Shown: positions 24,243-32,601, counted from the first letter of the stretch. The stretch is 32,626 nt of DNA from Acidimicrobiaceae bacterium (GCA_003156595.1 PMHH01000128.1:1-32626), one strand, 5' to 3'. Notes: generated by a model not told the origin, from the sequence alone. Made by a program: numbers and translations.

Positions 24243-25097
24243 TCATCCCGTGATTCTGATGCCGCTCGACGTCCCCCAGAAGAGGACGGTCATGAGCATG
24301 TCGGAGACCGCGATGGCCACCACGCTGGCCCGGATGGCTCGACCGGCCGCCTTGCCGACTCCCTCCGGGCCACCTGTGGCGTTGTAGCCGTAGTAGCAGT
24401 GGATGGACGTGATCAAAATGGCGAAGACCACCACCTTGGAGGTCGCCAGGATGATGTCGCGGCCCGTGAGGAATTCGTGGAAGTAGTGCTGATACGTGCC
24501 GGATCCCTGTCCTCCGACGGCGACCACGGTGACCTGGGTCGCCAGGTAGGACCCCGCCAGCGCGGCCAGGAACAGCGGGATGGCCACCGTCAGCGCCGCG
24601 AGCATGCGGGTCGTGACCAGGTACGCCAGTGACGGCACGCTCATGACCTCGAGGGCGTCGATCTCGTCGGTAACCCGCATGGCGCCCAACTCCGAGGTGT
24701 ACCGGCAGCCCATCTGGGCAGCCAGGCCAAAGGCGACCAGCAGCGGGGTCAGCTCCCTGGTGTTGGCAAACGCCGAGAGGTAGCCGGCGAGGGGCCCGAG
24801 CCCGATGATGTTGAGCGACTGGTAGCCCTCCAGGGCCAGCTGGATACCTACCGTCGCCGACAGCAGCGCGGCCACGACCACCGTGCTGGCGGCCAGGGCC
24901 AGGATGCGGCTGCCGAAGGTGACCTCCCCCAGAAGCCGCACGTACTCCTTGCGATACTTGGTCAGGACCATCGGTACGGCCATCACGGCCTTCAGGCAGA
25001 AGAGCAGCATGTCGCCGAACATGCTCAGCTGAGCGGCGATCCCGTTCCACACTCGCGAGCCCGGTAGCGCTCGCAAGGCGCCGGGCGTGGCAGCCAT
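24243..25097 (-). CDS. yrbEB: YrbEB-type Mce permease (MlaE family)
   Basis: This 284-residue integral membrane protein has five or so hydrophobic segments and the MlaE/DUF140 core. The core includes FGSRILALAASTVVVAALLSATVGIQLALEGY, FGLAAQMGCRYTSELGAMRVTDEIDALEVMSV and a C-terminal SDMLMTVLFW. The ExGxMRVxxEIDAL stretch is the loop that contacts the ATPase in this family. In Mce systems YrbEA and YrbEB form the inner-membrane permease dimer. The start ATG 25097 lies 10 bases after the yrbEA stop, and mceA follows after nine bases. Confidence 0.93.
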   Translation of the reverse strand: MAATPGALRALPGSRVWNGIAAQLSMFGDMLLFCLKAVMAVPMVLTKYRKEYVRLLGEVTFGSRILALAASTVVVAALLSATVGIQLALEGYQSLNIIGLGPLAGYLSAFANTRELTPLLVAFGLAAQMGCRYTSELGAMRVTDEIDALEVMSVPSLAYLVTTRMLAALTVAIPLFLAALAGSYLATQVTVVAVGGQGSGTYQHYFHEFLTGRDIILATSKVVVFAILITSIHCYYGYNATGGPEGVGKAAGRAIRASVVAIAVSDMLMTVLFWGTSSGIRITG

Positions 25098-25107
25098 CAG
25101 ACGTCCA

Positions 25108-26055
25108 TCAAACGAATGGAGGGGGGACGAGGACCAAGAAGATCTCGGTCAAGATCAGGTTGACGACGAAGAGCGCCACGCCGGTGATGACGACCGCTTG
25201 GTTGACGGCTTCGCCCACGCCGGCGGGTCCCTTCTTGACCCCCAGGCCCTTATAGGAAGCCACTATCGCCGCCAGCACACCAAAGATGGCAGCCTTGAGC
25301 TCGGACTCGATGATGTCCTGGGGCTGGGCGAAAGTGGTGAAGGAATTGAGGAATCCGCCAGCCGTGCCGTGGAGCACGTACACGTCGGCGAGGTACCCGG
25401 AGATGATGCCGGCCATGGAGACGATGCCGTTGAGGAGCACGGACACGATGACGGTCGCGACCAGGCGGGGAGCGACCAGTCGTTCCACCTCGTCGAGTCC
25501 CATGACCTGCATGGCGGCGATCTCGTCCCGGATGGTCCGGGCACCCAGGTCCGCGCAGATGGCGGATCCTCCGGCACCGGCCAGCACGATGGCGACGATG
25601 ATCGGCGACGCCTCCCGAACCGTGCCCACCGCGTCGACCGCCCCGACGAAGGACGGAGCCCCGATCTGATTGGCCAGAGCGCCCACCTCCAGGACCAGCA
25701 CCAGCCCGAACGGCAGGGCGATCAGAAGGGTCGGCAGGACCGACACCGACACCAGGAACCACGCCTGCTCGAAGAACTCGTGCCACGGAAAGCGTCGGCG
25801 GAAGAGGCTGTCGATGGTTACCCAGATGGTGTCCATGGTGAGGGCGCACATCGCCCCAAACGAGCCCACCGACTCCGCCGTCGCCTCGGAGACGGTGCTG
25901 AAGGCGTTGTCCAGGGACTCCAAGGTCCGATCGATCAGGGGCCTTTGCGGCTCGATCGCCGGCAGCAGCGGTGGTGGCGTCTCTCCCAGTGGAGCGGGCG
26001 TGCCGGACGGGACGGACGGTACGGCATCTGGCGCCGGCCGTTCGGTGATGGTCAC
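25108..26055 (-). CDS. yrbEA: YrbEA-type Mce permease (MlaE family), first gene of the Mce run
   Basis: This 315-residue MlaE-family permease starts at GTG 26055, chosen because GGAGGG lies five bases upstream; longer frames run through the promoter region. A Pro-rich cytoplasmic N-terminus of about 45 residues precedes the core. The core has a helix with WFLVSVSVLPTLLIALPFGLVLVLEVG, the coupling-loop signature CADLGARTIRDEIAAMQVMGLDEVERLV and the C-terminal FVVNLILTEIFLV. It pairs with YrbEB to form the membrane channel. Its promoter must lie in the short gap shared with the divergent ATPase gene. Confidence 0.93.
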   Translation of the reverse strand: MTITERPAPDAVPSVPSGTPAPLGETPPPLLPAIEPQRPLIDRTLESLDNAFSTVSEATAESVGSFGAMCALTMDTIWVTIDSLFRRRFPWHEFFEQAWFLVSVSVLPTLLIALPFGLVLVLEVGALANQIGAPSFVGAVDAVGTVREASPIIVAIVLAGAGGSAICADLGARTIRDEIAAMQVMGLDEVERLVAPRLVATVIVSVLLNGIVSMAGIISGYLADVYVLHGTAGGFLNSFTTFAQPQDIIESELKAAIFGVLAAIVASYKGLGVKKGPAGVGEAVNQAVVITGVALFVVNLILTEIFLVLVPPPFV

Positions 26056-26209
26056 GACGACCCTCCAACACGTGACGACGTGCCATTGGTCACCTTTGCC
26101 ACCATAACAGTCGACCAGACAAGCACACTTGCCGCGGCCCGACAACCGCGTCTCGGACTAGTGTGACAATCGGATCGGTTGTTTAGCTGACGTCGAGGGA
26201 AGGAACAGG
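26056..26209. promoter_or_regulatory. Divergent promoter region between yrbEA and the Mce ATPase
   Basis: These 154 bp must hold promoters for both the Mce run and mkl. A TATGGT hexamer on the minus strand (26106-26101) fits a -10 box without a clear -35. An imperfect palindrome ACAATCGGATCGGTTGT (26166-26182) and a further ACAACCG at 26142-26148, inverted relative to CGGTTGT at 26176-26182, may be regulator sites. AGGGAAGGA precedes the mkl TTG start. Confidence 0.45.
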
Positions 26210-27508
26210 TTGGCCGTAACCACGAGCGAGACAGTGCGGACCGAGCCGCTCGGGGAGATCCCCGATCCCGTCATTTCTCTGCGCGGTGTCACCAAGCGTT
26301 TCGGGAGCCACACCGTCCTCAAGGACGTGACCTTCGACGTTCCCCGGGGGAAGATCTCAGCCGTGTTGGGGCCGTCGGGCACCGGCAAGTCCGTGCTCCT
26401 CAAGAACATCATCGGGCTCCTACGTCCCGAAGAAGGGCAGATCTTCGTCGACGGCGAGCCGGTGGTGGGGATCCGCCACAAGGACATGCTGCGGATCCGA
26501 CGCAAGTTCGGCGTCCTGTTCCAGGACGGCGCTCTGTTCGGCTCGATGGACCTGTTCGACAACATCGCCTTCCCGCTACGCGAGCACACCAAGAAGGACG
26601 AGAAGGAGATCCGGACCCTCGTCCTCGAGAAGGCCGAGATGGTCGGCCTGGTGGCCCACCTGCCCAAGCTCCCGGGCGAGATCTCCGGCGGGATGCGCAA
26701 GCGGGCCGGTCTGGCCCGGGCGCTCATCCTCAACCCGGACATCGTGTTCTTCGACGAACCGGACTCGGGCCTGGATCCGGTGCGGGTTGCGTACCTGGAC
26801 GAGCTCGTCAAGGATGTCCAGCGGGAGCTCGGTTGCACCTTCTTCATCATCACCCACAACATCGAATCGGTGAAGCGCACGGCCGACTACATCGGCATGC
26901 TGTACCGCTCCAGCCTGGTTCGCTTCGGTCCGGCCGACGAGATGTTCAACAGCTCTCGGTCCCTCGTCAAGCAGTTCCTCGCCGGCAGCAGCGTCGGGCC
27001 GATCGGCATGGACGAGATGGTGGACGCGGCCAAGGGAGAGGCCGACGTGGCGGCGTTGATGTCCGAATCCGGTGCCGGGGTCGGCGTGGTTGTCAGTTCT
27101 CCGGCCGAGTCCGCCGCCGAGCCGCTGCCGACCGAGCCCATCGCCGCGGCGCCGTTCCGCGCCGATCCGCCCTCTGACTACCCCGACCCTTCGGCGTCGA
27201 TCCTGTTCCAGCCGGGCCCGGGCCAACCGGTGCTCTACGACCGTGCTGTCGAGGTCGACGTCGAGGTCGACGCGGAGACGCCGGCTCGGCGCGTGCGCGC
27301 CCCGCGACAGACACCCGCTTCTGCGAAGCCGACCCGGCCCCGCAAGACGGCTGCTCCCCGCAAATCGCCACCCCGTTCGTCGGCCGTGCGCGTGATCCGG
27401 GCCACCGACGAAGATGGCCAGACGGCCGATAATGGGGATCCGGCGCTCAGCGAGGGCGAAATACGGCAGCTCGCCGAGGAGGATGCCCGCTTCAACGGGG
27501 AGTCCTAA
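26210..27508 (+). CDS. mkl: Mce ABC-transporter ATPase (Mkl/MceG, MlaF family) with long C-terminal tail
   Basis: This 432-residue protein starts at TTG 26210, behind AGGGAAGGA. Residues about 20-260 are a complete ABC ATPase: Walker A GPSGTGKS (54-61), Q-loop LFQDG (Gln 105), signature ISGGM (158-162), Walker B with DE at 182-183 and H-loop THN (His 216). The SGGMRKRAGLARAL form is typical of MlaF/MceG rather than other ABC families. Residues about 265-432 form an extension not needed for ATPase activity. It contains an acidic/Pro/Ala part, then a strongly basic Pro/Lys/Arg stretch and an acidic end. In mycobacteria MceG is unlinked to the mce operons; here it is divergent and adjacent to yrbEA. 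Confidence 0.93.
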   Translation: MAVTTSETVRTEPLGEIPDPVISLRGVTKRFGSHTVLKDVTFDVPRGKISAVLGPSGTGKSVLLKNIIGLLRPEEGQIFVDGEPVVGIRHKDMLRIRRKFGVLFQDGALFGSMDLFDNIAFPLREHTKKDEKEIRTLVLEKAEMVGLVAHLPKLPGEISGGMRKRAGLARALILNPDIVFFDEPDSGLDPVRVAYLDELVKDVQRELGCTFFIITHNIESVKRTADYIGMLYRSSLVRFGPADEMFNSSRSLVKQFLAGSSVGPIGMDEMVDAAKGEADVAALMSESGAGVGVVVSSPAESAAEPLPTEPIAAAPFRADPPSDYPDPSASILFQPGPGQPVLYDRAVEVDVEVDAETPARRVRAPRQTPASAKPTRPRKTAAPRKSPPRSSAVRVIRATDEDGQTADNGDPALSEGEIRQLAEEDARFNGES

Positions 27509-27538
27509 CCGGCCGCCTGCGCGTCAGAGCTCGGCCGG
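27509..27538. terminator. Possible bidirectional terminator between mkl and the cNMP-binding gene
   Basis: CCGGCCG (27509-27515) and CGGCCGG (27532-27538) are exact inverted copies with a 16-base loop, between convergent genes. There is no T-tract, and the loop includes the stop codon of the minus-strand gene. Confidence 0.3.
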
Positions 27539-27964
27539 CCAGCGTTCGTCCATGTCGCGAATGCGGTGGGCCAGCGCTTGCAGCAGGTTGCGGACCAACT
27601 TGGGCGAGCGTAGGACGAGACCGCGGAAGTCCGAGGCCGGGATCCCGAGGAGGTGAACGTCGGTCACGGCGCGCACACTGGCGGAGCGCGGGTAGCCGTC
27701 GATCAGCGACAGCTCGCCGATCACATCCCCTGCTTTTAGCGTTCCCAGCACTCGGCCGTCGCGCTGGATATCCGCCTCTCCGTCGAGTATGACGAAGAGC
27801 AGGCCGCCCTCCTGGCCCTGCCGGGTCAGGACCGTCCCGGCCGGGCGGTGGGACTCGACGGTGATCGACGCCACCTTGGCGAGCTCACGCCGCGGGCAGG
27901 CCTCGAATAGCGGCAGGCGGGCGAGGACGTCGATCTTGTCGCGCTGCAGAAACCGGTTCGGCAT
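27524..27964 (-). CDS. Cyclic nucleotide-binding domain protein (stand-alone, no DNA-binding domain)
   Basis: This 146-residue protein starts at ATG 27964, 11 bases after the monooxygenase stop. It consists of little more than one cNMP-binding domain: LPLFEACPRRELAKVA at the start, then AGTVLTRQGQEGGLLFVILDGEADI, and the phosphate-binding-cassette region GDVIGELSLIDGYPRSASVRA. The GELSLIDGxPRSASV motif keeps the Glu and Arg that contact cyclic nucleotides. There is no helix-turn-helix, so it is not a CRP-type activator. It may sense cAMP or act as an allosteric subunit; its partner is unknown. It is probably co-transcribed with the monooxygenase. Confidence 0.86.
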   Translation of the reverse strand: MPNRFLQRDKIDVLARLPLFEACPRRELAKVASITVESHRPAGTVLTRQGQEGGLLFVILDGEADIQRDGRVLGTLKAGDVIGELSLIDGYPRSASVRAVTDVHLLGIPASDFRGLVLRSPKLVRNLLQALAHRIRDMDERWPAEL

Positions 27965-27975
27965 GCCCGGGAACG

Positions 27976-29946
27976 CTAATGGAGCGCGTCGTGTCTCGCG
28001 CCCGAACTGGCCATACCGCCAGGTCCGAGCCCGTGGAAGTCGTCGGGGTTTGGTTGCCGGCTGGCAGACCAGAAGTCGAGAAGCGTGAATGGCCAGTTCT
28101 GGGCGACCCGGCCGTGGCTGTTGCGGTACCAGCTGTTGACCGTCGCCACCCCCCACACCGACTGGCGGTTGGCCTCGTCGACCCGGTCGTTGTAGGCCTC
28201 GAACACCTCCCGGTCACAGTCCAAGGCGGCCGCGTCCCGCTCGAATAGCAGCCGCAGACATCCCATCACGTAGCGGACCTCACACTCGGAGAAGAAGATG
28301 ATGCTGCCGTTGACCACGATGTTCGTATTGGGCCCGTAGAGGCAGAACATGTTGGGAAAATTGGGGACCGTGATGCCGAGGTACGCCCGCGCGTCGCCGG
28401 CCCATTCGGCATGCAGCTCCCGGCCGTGGCGCCCGACGATCGTCATCGGTACCAGGAAATCGGATGCCCGGAATCCGGTGCCGTAGATGATGATGTCGGC
28501 TTCGTGGACCTCGCCGTCGGCGGTGACCACCCCGGTTGGATCGATCCGTTGGATGGGGTCGGTGATCAGCGACACGTTGTCGCGCTTGAGGGTCCGAGCC
28601 CAGATCCCGTTGTCACGCACGATCCGTTTGCCTGCCGGCGGGTAGGTGGGCATCACCTTGGCGAGCAGGTCGGGCCGGTCGGCGAACTCCGCCTCGATGT
28701 ACTCGGCCAGCACTACGCGAAGGAACTCGTTGGCCGCGCCCACTGATTTCCCGCCGCTTGGCCACCCCGGGTCGACCTTGGTGCACGGCAGCAGCGCCTC
28801 GGCGCCACGGTAGAAGAGCCAGAAGCGGTACCACTCGCTGTAGAACGGGACGTGGGCGAACAGCCACCGCTGCGAATCGGACACTTCGTCGTGATAGTCG
28901 GGCGTCGGGACGAACCAGTTCGGGGTCCGTTGATAGACATCGATGCGGGCGGCTTGCTCGGCTATCACCGGGATCAGCTGGGCGCCGCTGCACCCGTTGC
29001 CAATGGCGGCCACCTTTTTTCCCCGGAAATCCACGCCGTGATCCCAGTTGGCGGAGTGGAACCAGGGGCCGGAAAAAGTATCGAGGCCGTCTATGTCGGG
29101 CAGCTTCGGGCGGTTCAGCTGGCCCACGGCCACGATCATGGCCTGGGCTGTAAGTAGGCCCGATCCGCTCGGACCGTCGACCTGCAGGGTCCAGGCGCCG
29201 TCTTCGTCGGACCACGTAGCCGAACGGATCTCGGTGGAGAAGCGGATGCGGTCCCGGAGGTGGTGTTCCTCGGCAAACCCCCGGAAGTAATCGAGGAGTA
29301 CATCCTGGGTGCTGAAGAGCTGGGGCCAGTCGTGCTTCTGGGCAAACGAGTAGCTGAAGAAGTGGTTGGAGATGTCGACCCGGCAACCGGGGTACTGGTT
29401 TTCCAGCCAGGTGCCCCCGACGTCGGCGTTCTTCTCGAGGACCACGAACGGCACCCCCGCCTGTTGCAAGCGGTAGGCCGCGACCAGGCCGGACATGCCG
29501 GCGCCGACCACGGCGACGGTGAAGTCCCGGTCCGGCGCCACCGTGTCCTTGTGCCAGCCCGGGGCGCGCAGGTCCACGCCTTCGACCTCCAACTCCTCGC
29601 GCAGGAAGTCCAGGAACGTGTCGTCCACGGTCCGGCTGATGAGCCGCTCGATGATGGGCCGCAGGTGCTCGGGGTCGACCGGGGCCGCCGTGTTGCGGTC
29701 GCGATCGCGCAGCTGGATCAAGGCGTCGAAGGCCACCTCGGCCGCGGCATCCCGTTGCTCCAGCGTCCAGCCGCCCTCCGGGTCGAAGGGATTCGACAGG
29801 TCCGGTTGCAGGTCCGGGCGCAGCAGGTCCACGTCGCCGGTCGCCAGGGCCAGGGCGGCCAGAAGCGGCGGCTCGACGTGGTCCAGCGAGGCCCTGATGG
29901 TGGCGTCGTCTGGATGGAGGTCGTAGATCGGGACGAATGGGGCCAC
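27976..29946 (-). CDS. Baeyer-Villiger monooxygenase (FAD/NADPH) with N-terminal extension
   Basis: This 656-residue protein starts at GTG 29946 behind a strong AAGGAGG. The FAD Rossmann motif GAGMSG lies near residue 149. The Baeyer-Villiger fingerprint FxGxxxHxxxW(D) is present as FSGPWFHSANWD (about 292-303), and the NADPH Rossmann motif GNGCSG follows near 317. Such enzymes insert oxygen next to a ketone to give an ester or lactone. The about 140-residue helical N-terminal extension recalls 4-hydroxyacetophenone monooxygenase-type members, but substrate cannot be assigned. The esterase gene 26 bp upstream fits as the enzyme that hydrolyses the product ester. All key motifs are intact. Confidence 0.92.
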   Translation of the reverse strand: MAPFVPIYDLHPDDATIRASLDHVEPPLLAALALATGDVDLLRPDLQPDLSNPFDPEGGWTLEQRDAAAEVAFDALIQLRDRDRNTAAPVDPEHLRPIIERLISRTVDDTFLDFLREELEVEGVDLRAPGWHKDTVAPDRDFTVAVVGAGMSGLVAAYRLQQAGVPFVVLEKNADVGGTWLENQYPGCRVDISNHFFSYSFAQKHDWPQLFSTQDVLLDYFRGFAEEHHLRDRIRFSTEIRSATWSDEDGAWTLQVDGPSGSGLLTAQAMIVAVGQLNRPKLPDIDGLDTFSGPWFHSANWDHGVDFRGKKVAAIGNGCSGAQLIPVIAEQAARIDVYQRTPNWFVPTPDYHDEVSDSQRWLFAHVPFYSEWYRFWLFYRGAEALLPCTKVDPGWPSGGKSVGAANEFLRVVLAEYIEAEFADRPDLLAKVMPTYPPAGKRIVRDNGIWARTLKRDNVSLITDPIQRIDPTGVVTADGEVHEADIIIYGTGFRASDFLVPMTIVGRHGRELHAEWAGDARAYLGITVPNFPNMFCLYGPNTNIVVNGSIIFFSECEVRYVMGCLRLLFERDAAALDCDREVFEAYNDRVDEANRQSVWGVATVNSWYRNSHGRVAQNWPFTLLDFWSASRQPNPDDFHGLGPGGMASSGARHDALH

Positions 29947-29972
29947 GGGCCCTCCTTGTGAGGTGCGGATCG

Positions 29973-30938
29973 TTAGGTACGGATGGTGGAGATGAACGCG
30001 TCGATGTCGTTGATGGCGTGGCGCGCCGCGGTGTCGACTGCGCCCATCGCCCAGAAGAAGTCGTGCATCTGGCCGTCAAACGACCGCACGGTCACGGCGA
30101 CGCCGGCCTCCTCCAGCCGGCGCCCGTACGCCAGTCCCTCGTCACGCAGCGGGTCGTAACCGGCGACGATGACGAGAGCGGGGGGCAGGCCGCTCAAGTC
30201 CGGAGTGTTGAGGGGCGCGGCGAGCGGGTCATCGTCGTCCGCCGGCGAGCGGGTGTAGTGCTCCCAGAACCAGTTCATATCTGAGCGGGTGAGCATGTAC
30301 CCCTCGGCTGCCTCTGTGTAAGAGGCGAACTTGCTGTGGGTGGGCGCGGCCGTCGCCGGGCAGAAGAGCACCTGCGCGCTCACAGTTGGGGCGCCGCGGT
30401 CGCGGGCCAGGATGGCCGTCACCGCGGCCAGGTTGCCTCCCGCGCTGTCGCCGGCCACCACGACCCGGCCCGGATCGGCATCGAAGTCGCCGGCGTGCTC
30501 GGCCAGCCAACTGGTGGCGGCGTAGGCGTCCTCGACGGCTGCGGGAAACTTGTGTTCCGGAGCCAGCCGGTAGTCGACCGACGCCACCACCGCTCCGGTC
30601 GCGTTGGCGCTGGCCCGGCATGGCCGGTCGAGCAACTCGATGCTGCCGATCACCCAGCCGCCCCCGTGGAAGTACACGGTCAGCGGCCGTTGGCCGGCGG
30701 CGGGGGCGTCCGGGCCGCCCGGACCCGCGGCGGGCAGGTACACCCGGACGGGGAGATCTCCTCCTGGGCCGGGCACGACGATGTCGCGGATCTCTGCTAC
30801 CGGTTCCGGCTCGCCTTGGAGGGCCGCGAGACCTTCCGCCGCGGCTCGAGCTTCTGCGACGGTCATCTGATCGAGCGGGGGCAGGGCGAGCGACTCCAGC
30901 AGGGCTCGTAACTGCTCGGCTTGCGGATCCAGCGCCAT
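29973..30938 (-). CDS. Alpha/beta hydrolase, hormone-sensitive lipase (HSL) family esterase
   Basis: This 321-residue protein starts at ATG 30938 behind GGGGGAAG; upstream frame codons lie in the repeat region. HSL-family marks are the oxyanion motif HGGGW (about residue 91), the nucleophile elbow GDSAGG (Ser about 165), Asp in DPLRDEG (about 262) and His in MHDFF (about 291), a complete triad. DYRLAPEHKFPA is also typical. There is no signal peptide, so it is cytoplasmic. It is followed 26 bp later by the Baeyer-Villiger monooxygenase, suggesting it opens the ester or lactone formed by that enzyme. Substrate size is unknown. Confidence 0.92.
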   Translation of the reverse strand: MALDPQAEQLRALLESLALPPLDQMTVAEARAAAEGLAALQGEPEPVAEIRDIVVPGPGGDLPVRVYLPAAGPGGPDAPAAGQRPLTVYFHGGGWVIGSIELLDRPCRASANATGAVVASVDYRLAPEHKFPAAVEDAYAATSWLAEHAGDFDADPGRVVVAGDSAGGNLAAVTAILARDRGAPTVSAQVLFCPATAAPTHSKFASYTEAAEGYMLTRSDMNWFWEHYTRSPADDDDPLAAPLNTPDLSGLPPALVIVAGYDPLRDEGLAYGRRLEEAGVAVTVRSFDGQMHDFFWAMGAVDTAARHAINDIDAFISTIRT

Positions 30939-31070
30939 CTTCTTCCCCCGACGTCGGTGCCTACCGTCCAACCGTACCAACCGGCAGGCCGGCGCCGGCC
31001 GGTGTCGTCGGGCCGTCGCCGTTCGTAGCGCCCGGGCCCGGCAGGACGTTGCGCATTCTCGGCGCCAGTG

Positions 31071-31126
31071 GTGAATCTCGTAGGAGAATCGTGGTTTTTT
31101 GGGCACGATTCTCCTACCAGATTCAC
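31071..31126. repeat. Long hairpin (23-bp arms, one mismatch)
   Basis: The arm 31071-31093 (GTGAATCTCGTAGGAGAATC then GTG) is inverted at 31104-31126 with one mismatch (31079/31118), around a 10-base loop with six T. The inner 14 bp pair perfectly. The size and AT-richer composition differ from the surroundings. It could be a terminator for the gene at 31225-31719, but the T-run is in the loop rather than after the stem. Confidence 0.85.
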
Positions 31127-31156
31127 CGGTTCCTACGAGATTCACCGGTTCCTACG
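31119..31156. repeat. 19-bp direct tandem repeat, two exact copies, overlapping the hairpin
   Basis: AGATTCACCGGTTCCTACG occurs at 31119-31137 and again at 31138-31156. Its CCTACGAGATTCAC junction is the reverse complement of the outer left hairpin arm, so three related units lie within about 90 bp. Confidence 0.9.
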
Positions 31157-31224
31157 AGATCGAGCGTCCAGTTGCCTTTGCCCGTTTCACTTGGCCGCCG
31201 CCGGCGGGCGCCTACCGGTGATCC

Positions 31225-31719
31225 TCACGCTGACCCGCTGCGGTGCAGTTCGCCGTGGAGGTGGTGGGTCAGGGGTTGGCCTACGGCGGCCATGCGCAAG
31301 TCGTAGGTCAGCACGTCCCCCTCGTGACGGAAGTCCCGTTCCACCGCGGTGACCTCCTTGGCCGATCCGGTCCGCGCCACCGCTATCGTGCGAAGCCGGA
31401 TGGTCGTGCCGTCGAAGGTCCCCTGCTCGACCTCGACGATCCCGGTCGGGTGGGCCAGCACCAACTCGACGAGCCCCGGGCTCGGCACCCGCCAGTAGCC
31501 GCTCTCGGCGTGGAGCGGGCGGCCATCCAAGGAGTGGGCGGTGCGCTGGACATACGAGAGGAACGGCTTTCCAACGTGCCCGAAGGTAACCGTCTCCTCG
31601 TAGTCGAATGCCGCAATCGTCGGGTACCTGCCGCGGCCGTGCCCCGACCAGGTTCCGATGAGGGCGGCCAGACTGGCGACATCCGGGTGCAAGGGGGTGA
31701 CGGGGGTGCCGGCGGTCAT
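31225..31719 (-). CDS. Nitrobindin-like heme beta-barrel protein (DUF1794, peroxynitrite isomerase family)
   Basis: This 164-residue protein starts at ATG 31719, 15 bp after the Nudix gene stop. Nitrobindin marks are [15 protein letters not shown] near the start, [50 protein letters not shown] and the closing [11 protein letters not shown]. The C-terminal His region holds the proximal heme ligand. Characterised relatives bind ferric heme in a ten-stranded barrel and isomerise peroxynitrite to nitrate. The length matches the family. No strong Shine-Dalgarno is seen, so translation may be coupled to the upstream gene. Confidence 0.9.
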   Translation of the reverse strand: MTAGTPVTPLHPDVASLAALIGTWSGHGRGRYPTIAAFDYEETVTFGHVGKPFLSYVQRTAHSLDGRPLHAESGYWRVPSPGLVELVLAHPTGIVEVEQGTFDGTTIRLRTIAVARTGSAKEVTAVERDFRHEGDVLTYDLRMAAVGQPLTHHLHGELHRSGSA

Positions 31720-31734
31720 GCCGGCATCATCGCA

Positions 31735-32493
31735 CTAGCGCCAGGCGAACACCGGCTGCTCGTAGTGGGCGACCCGTTCGATGACGCCTTCGATGGCGAC
31801 CCGTCGGAACTGCAGAAGGATGGCACCAGTCGGAGCGTGGATCAGATCGCCGCCAACCGGCACCTGCACGACCGGCCGATCAGACTCAGGGATGGACACG
31901 AAACGGGGTGAGTCCGGCCGGCACAGCTCGCGGAAGGAGACCCGGTGGACGGACCGGACCTCGCGGGGGTCGGGCTCCAAGGCGGGCTCCGCGCCGCCCC
32001 AGAACACCAGCGGGGTGATTACGTAGCCTGATCGAGTCGGGTAGTCGTCGAGGCGACCGAGGAGGGCCGTGTCGGAAACCGCCAGCCCGAGCTCCTCGTG
32101 TAGTTCTCTTCGAGCCGCACCCAACGCTTCCTCGCCGGCTTCGACCCGGCCTCCGGGCAGTGCCCACTGGCCCGAGTGCGATTGGAGCCGGATAGCGCGC
32201 CGGGTAAGGAGTACCGCGGCCCCGCCGGCGGTGCCCGCCACGCTGCCGGTCAGGGAGGCGTCGGCCGGGCCCGGCAGGCCGCCCATCGCCTCAGACGACG
32301 CGGGGTGCGGATCGTCGCCATGGACAATCGGGTCGCTATCGACGACGACCACCGCCACGGCCGCGTGGCGGCGGCCGTCCAGGGGAACTGCGCGAGGATC
32401 AAGCTGGCGGAGGTTGGCTTGTAGTCGGGCGCGTAGTTGTTGATCGAAGGCGGTAGTCAGGGCAGCTGACCGGTCGCTTCGCGCCGGTCGCAC
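31735..32493 (-). CDS. Nudix hydrolase, CoA-pyrophosphatase-like
   Basis: This 252-residue protein starts at GTG 32493. The complete Nudix box (GX5EX7REXXEEXG) is at residues about 112-133 (GRVEAGEEALGAARREL then HEELGL). The preceding LLTRRAIRLQSHSGQWALPGG resembles NudL/NUDT7-type CoA diphosphatases (xLRxHxGQxxxPGG). Residues about 50-90 form a Gly/Ala/Pro-rich insert unusual for the family. Substrate (CoA or acyl-CoA versus a nucleotide) is inferred only. It is followed by the nitrobindin-like gene on the same strand, probably as a two-gene unit. Confidence 0.88.
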   Translation of the reverse strand: MRPARSDRSAALTTAFDQQLRARLQANLRQLDPRAVPLDGRRHAAVAVVVVDSDPIVHGDDPHPASSEAMGGLPGPADASLTGSVAGTAGGAAVLLTRRAIRLQSHSGQWALPGGRVEAGEEALGAARRELHEELGLAVSDTALLGRLDDYPTRSGYVITPLVFWGGAEPALEPDPREVRSVHRVSFRELCRPDSPRFVSIPESDRPVVQVPVGGDLIHAPTGAILLQFRRVAIEGVIERVAHYEQPVFAWR

Positions 32494-32546
32494 CCACTCG
32501 AGATGCTCACACGTCCCGGACCCACGTAGCCACGCTACCCGGCGGT

Positions 32547-32601
32547 GGGCGGGCGCGGGGCCGGCGGCGGGGCCGCTGCGGGGCGGGCGCGGGGCCGGCG
32601 G
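32547..32601. repeat. 21-bp GC-only direct repeat at the window end
   Basis: Two identical 21-bp copies (starting GGGCGGGCGCGGGGCCGGCG) occur at 32547-32567 and 32581-32601. Both consist of G and C only and lie upstream of the Nudix gene. A small inverted repeat GTAGC/GCTAC sits at 32526-32538. No gene is seen in 32494-32626. Confidence 0.8.

Larger units (their letters stand above)
30939..31224. other. Intergenic region between esterase and nitrobindin-like genes
   Basis: About 286 bp separate two minus-strand genes. It holds the long hairpin and the direct repeats annotated separately, and should contain the esterase promoter. I see no convincing coding frame in it. Confidence 0.6.

Noticed and set aside
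31119-31156. CRISPR-like repeats
   Set aside because: Only two tandem copies with no spacers, and no cas genes nearby.
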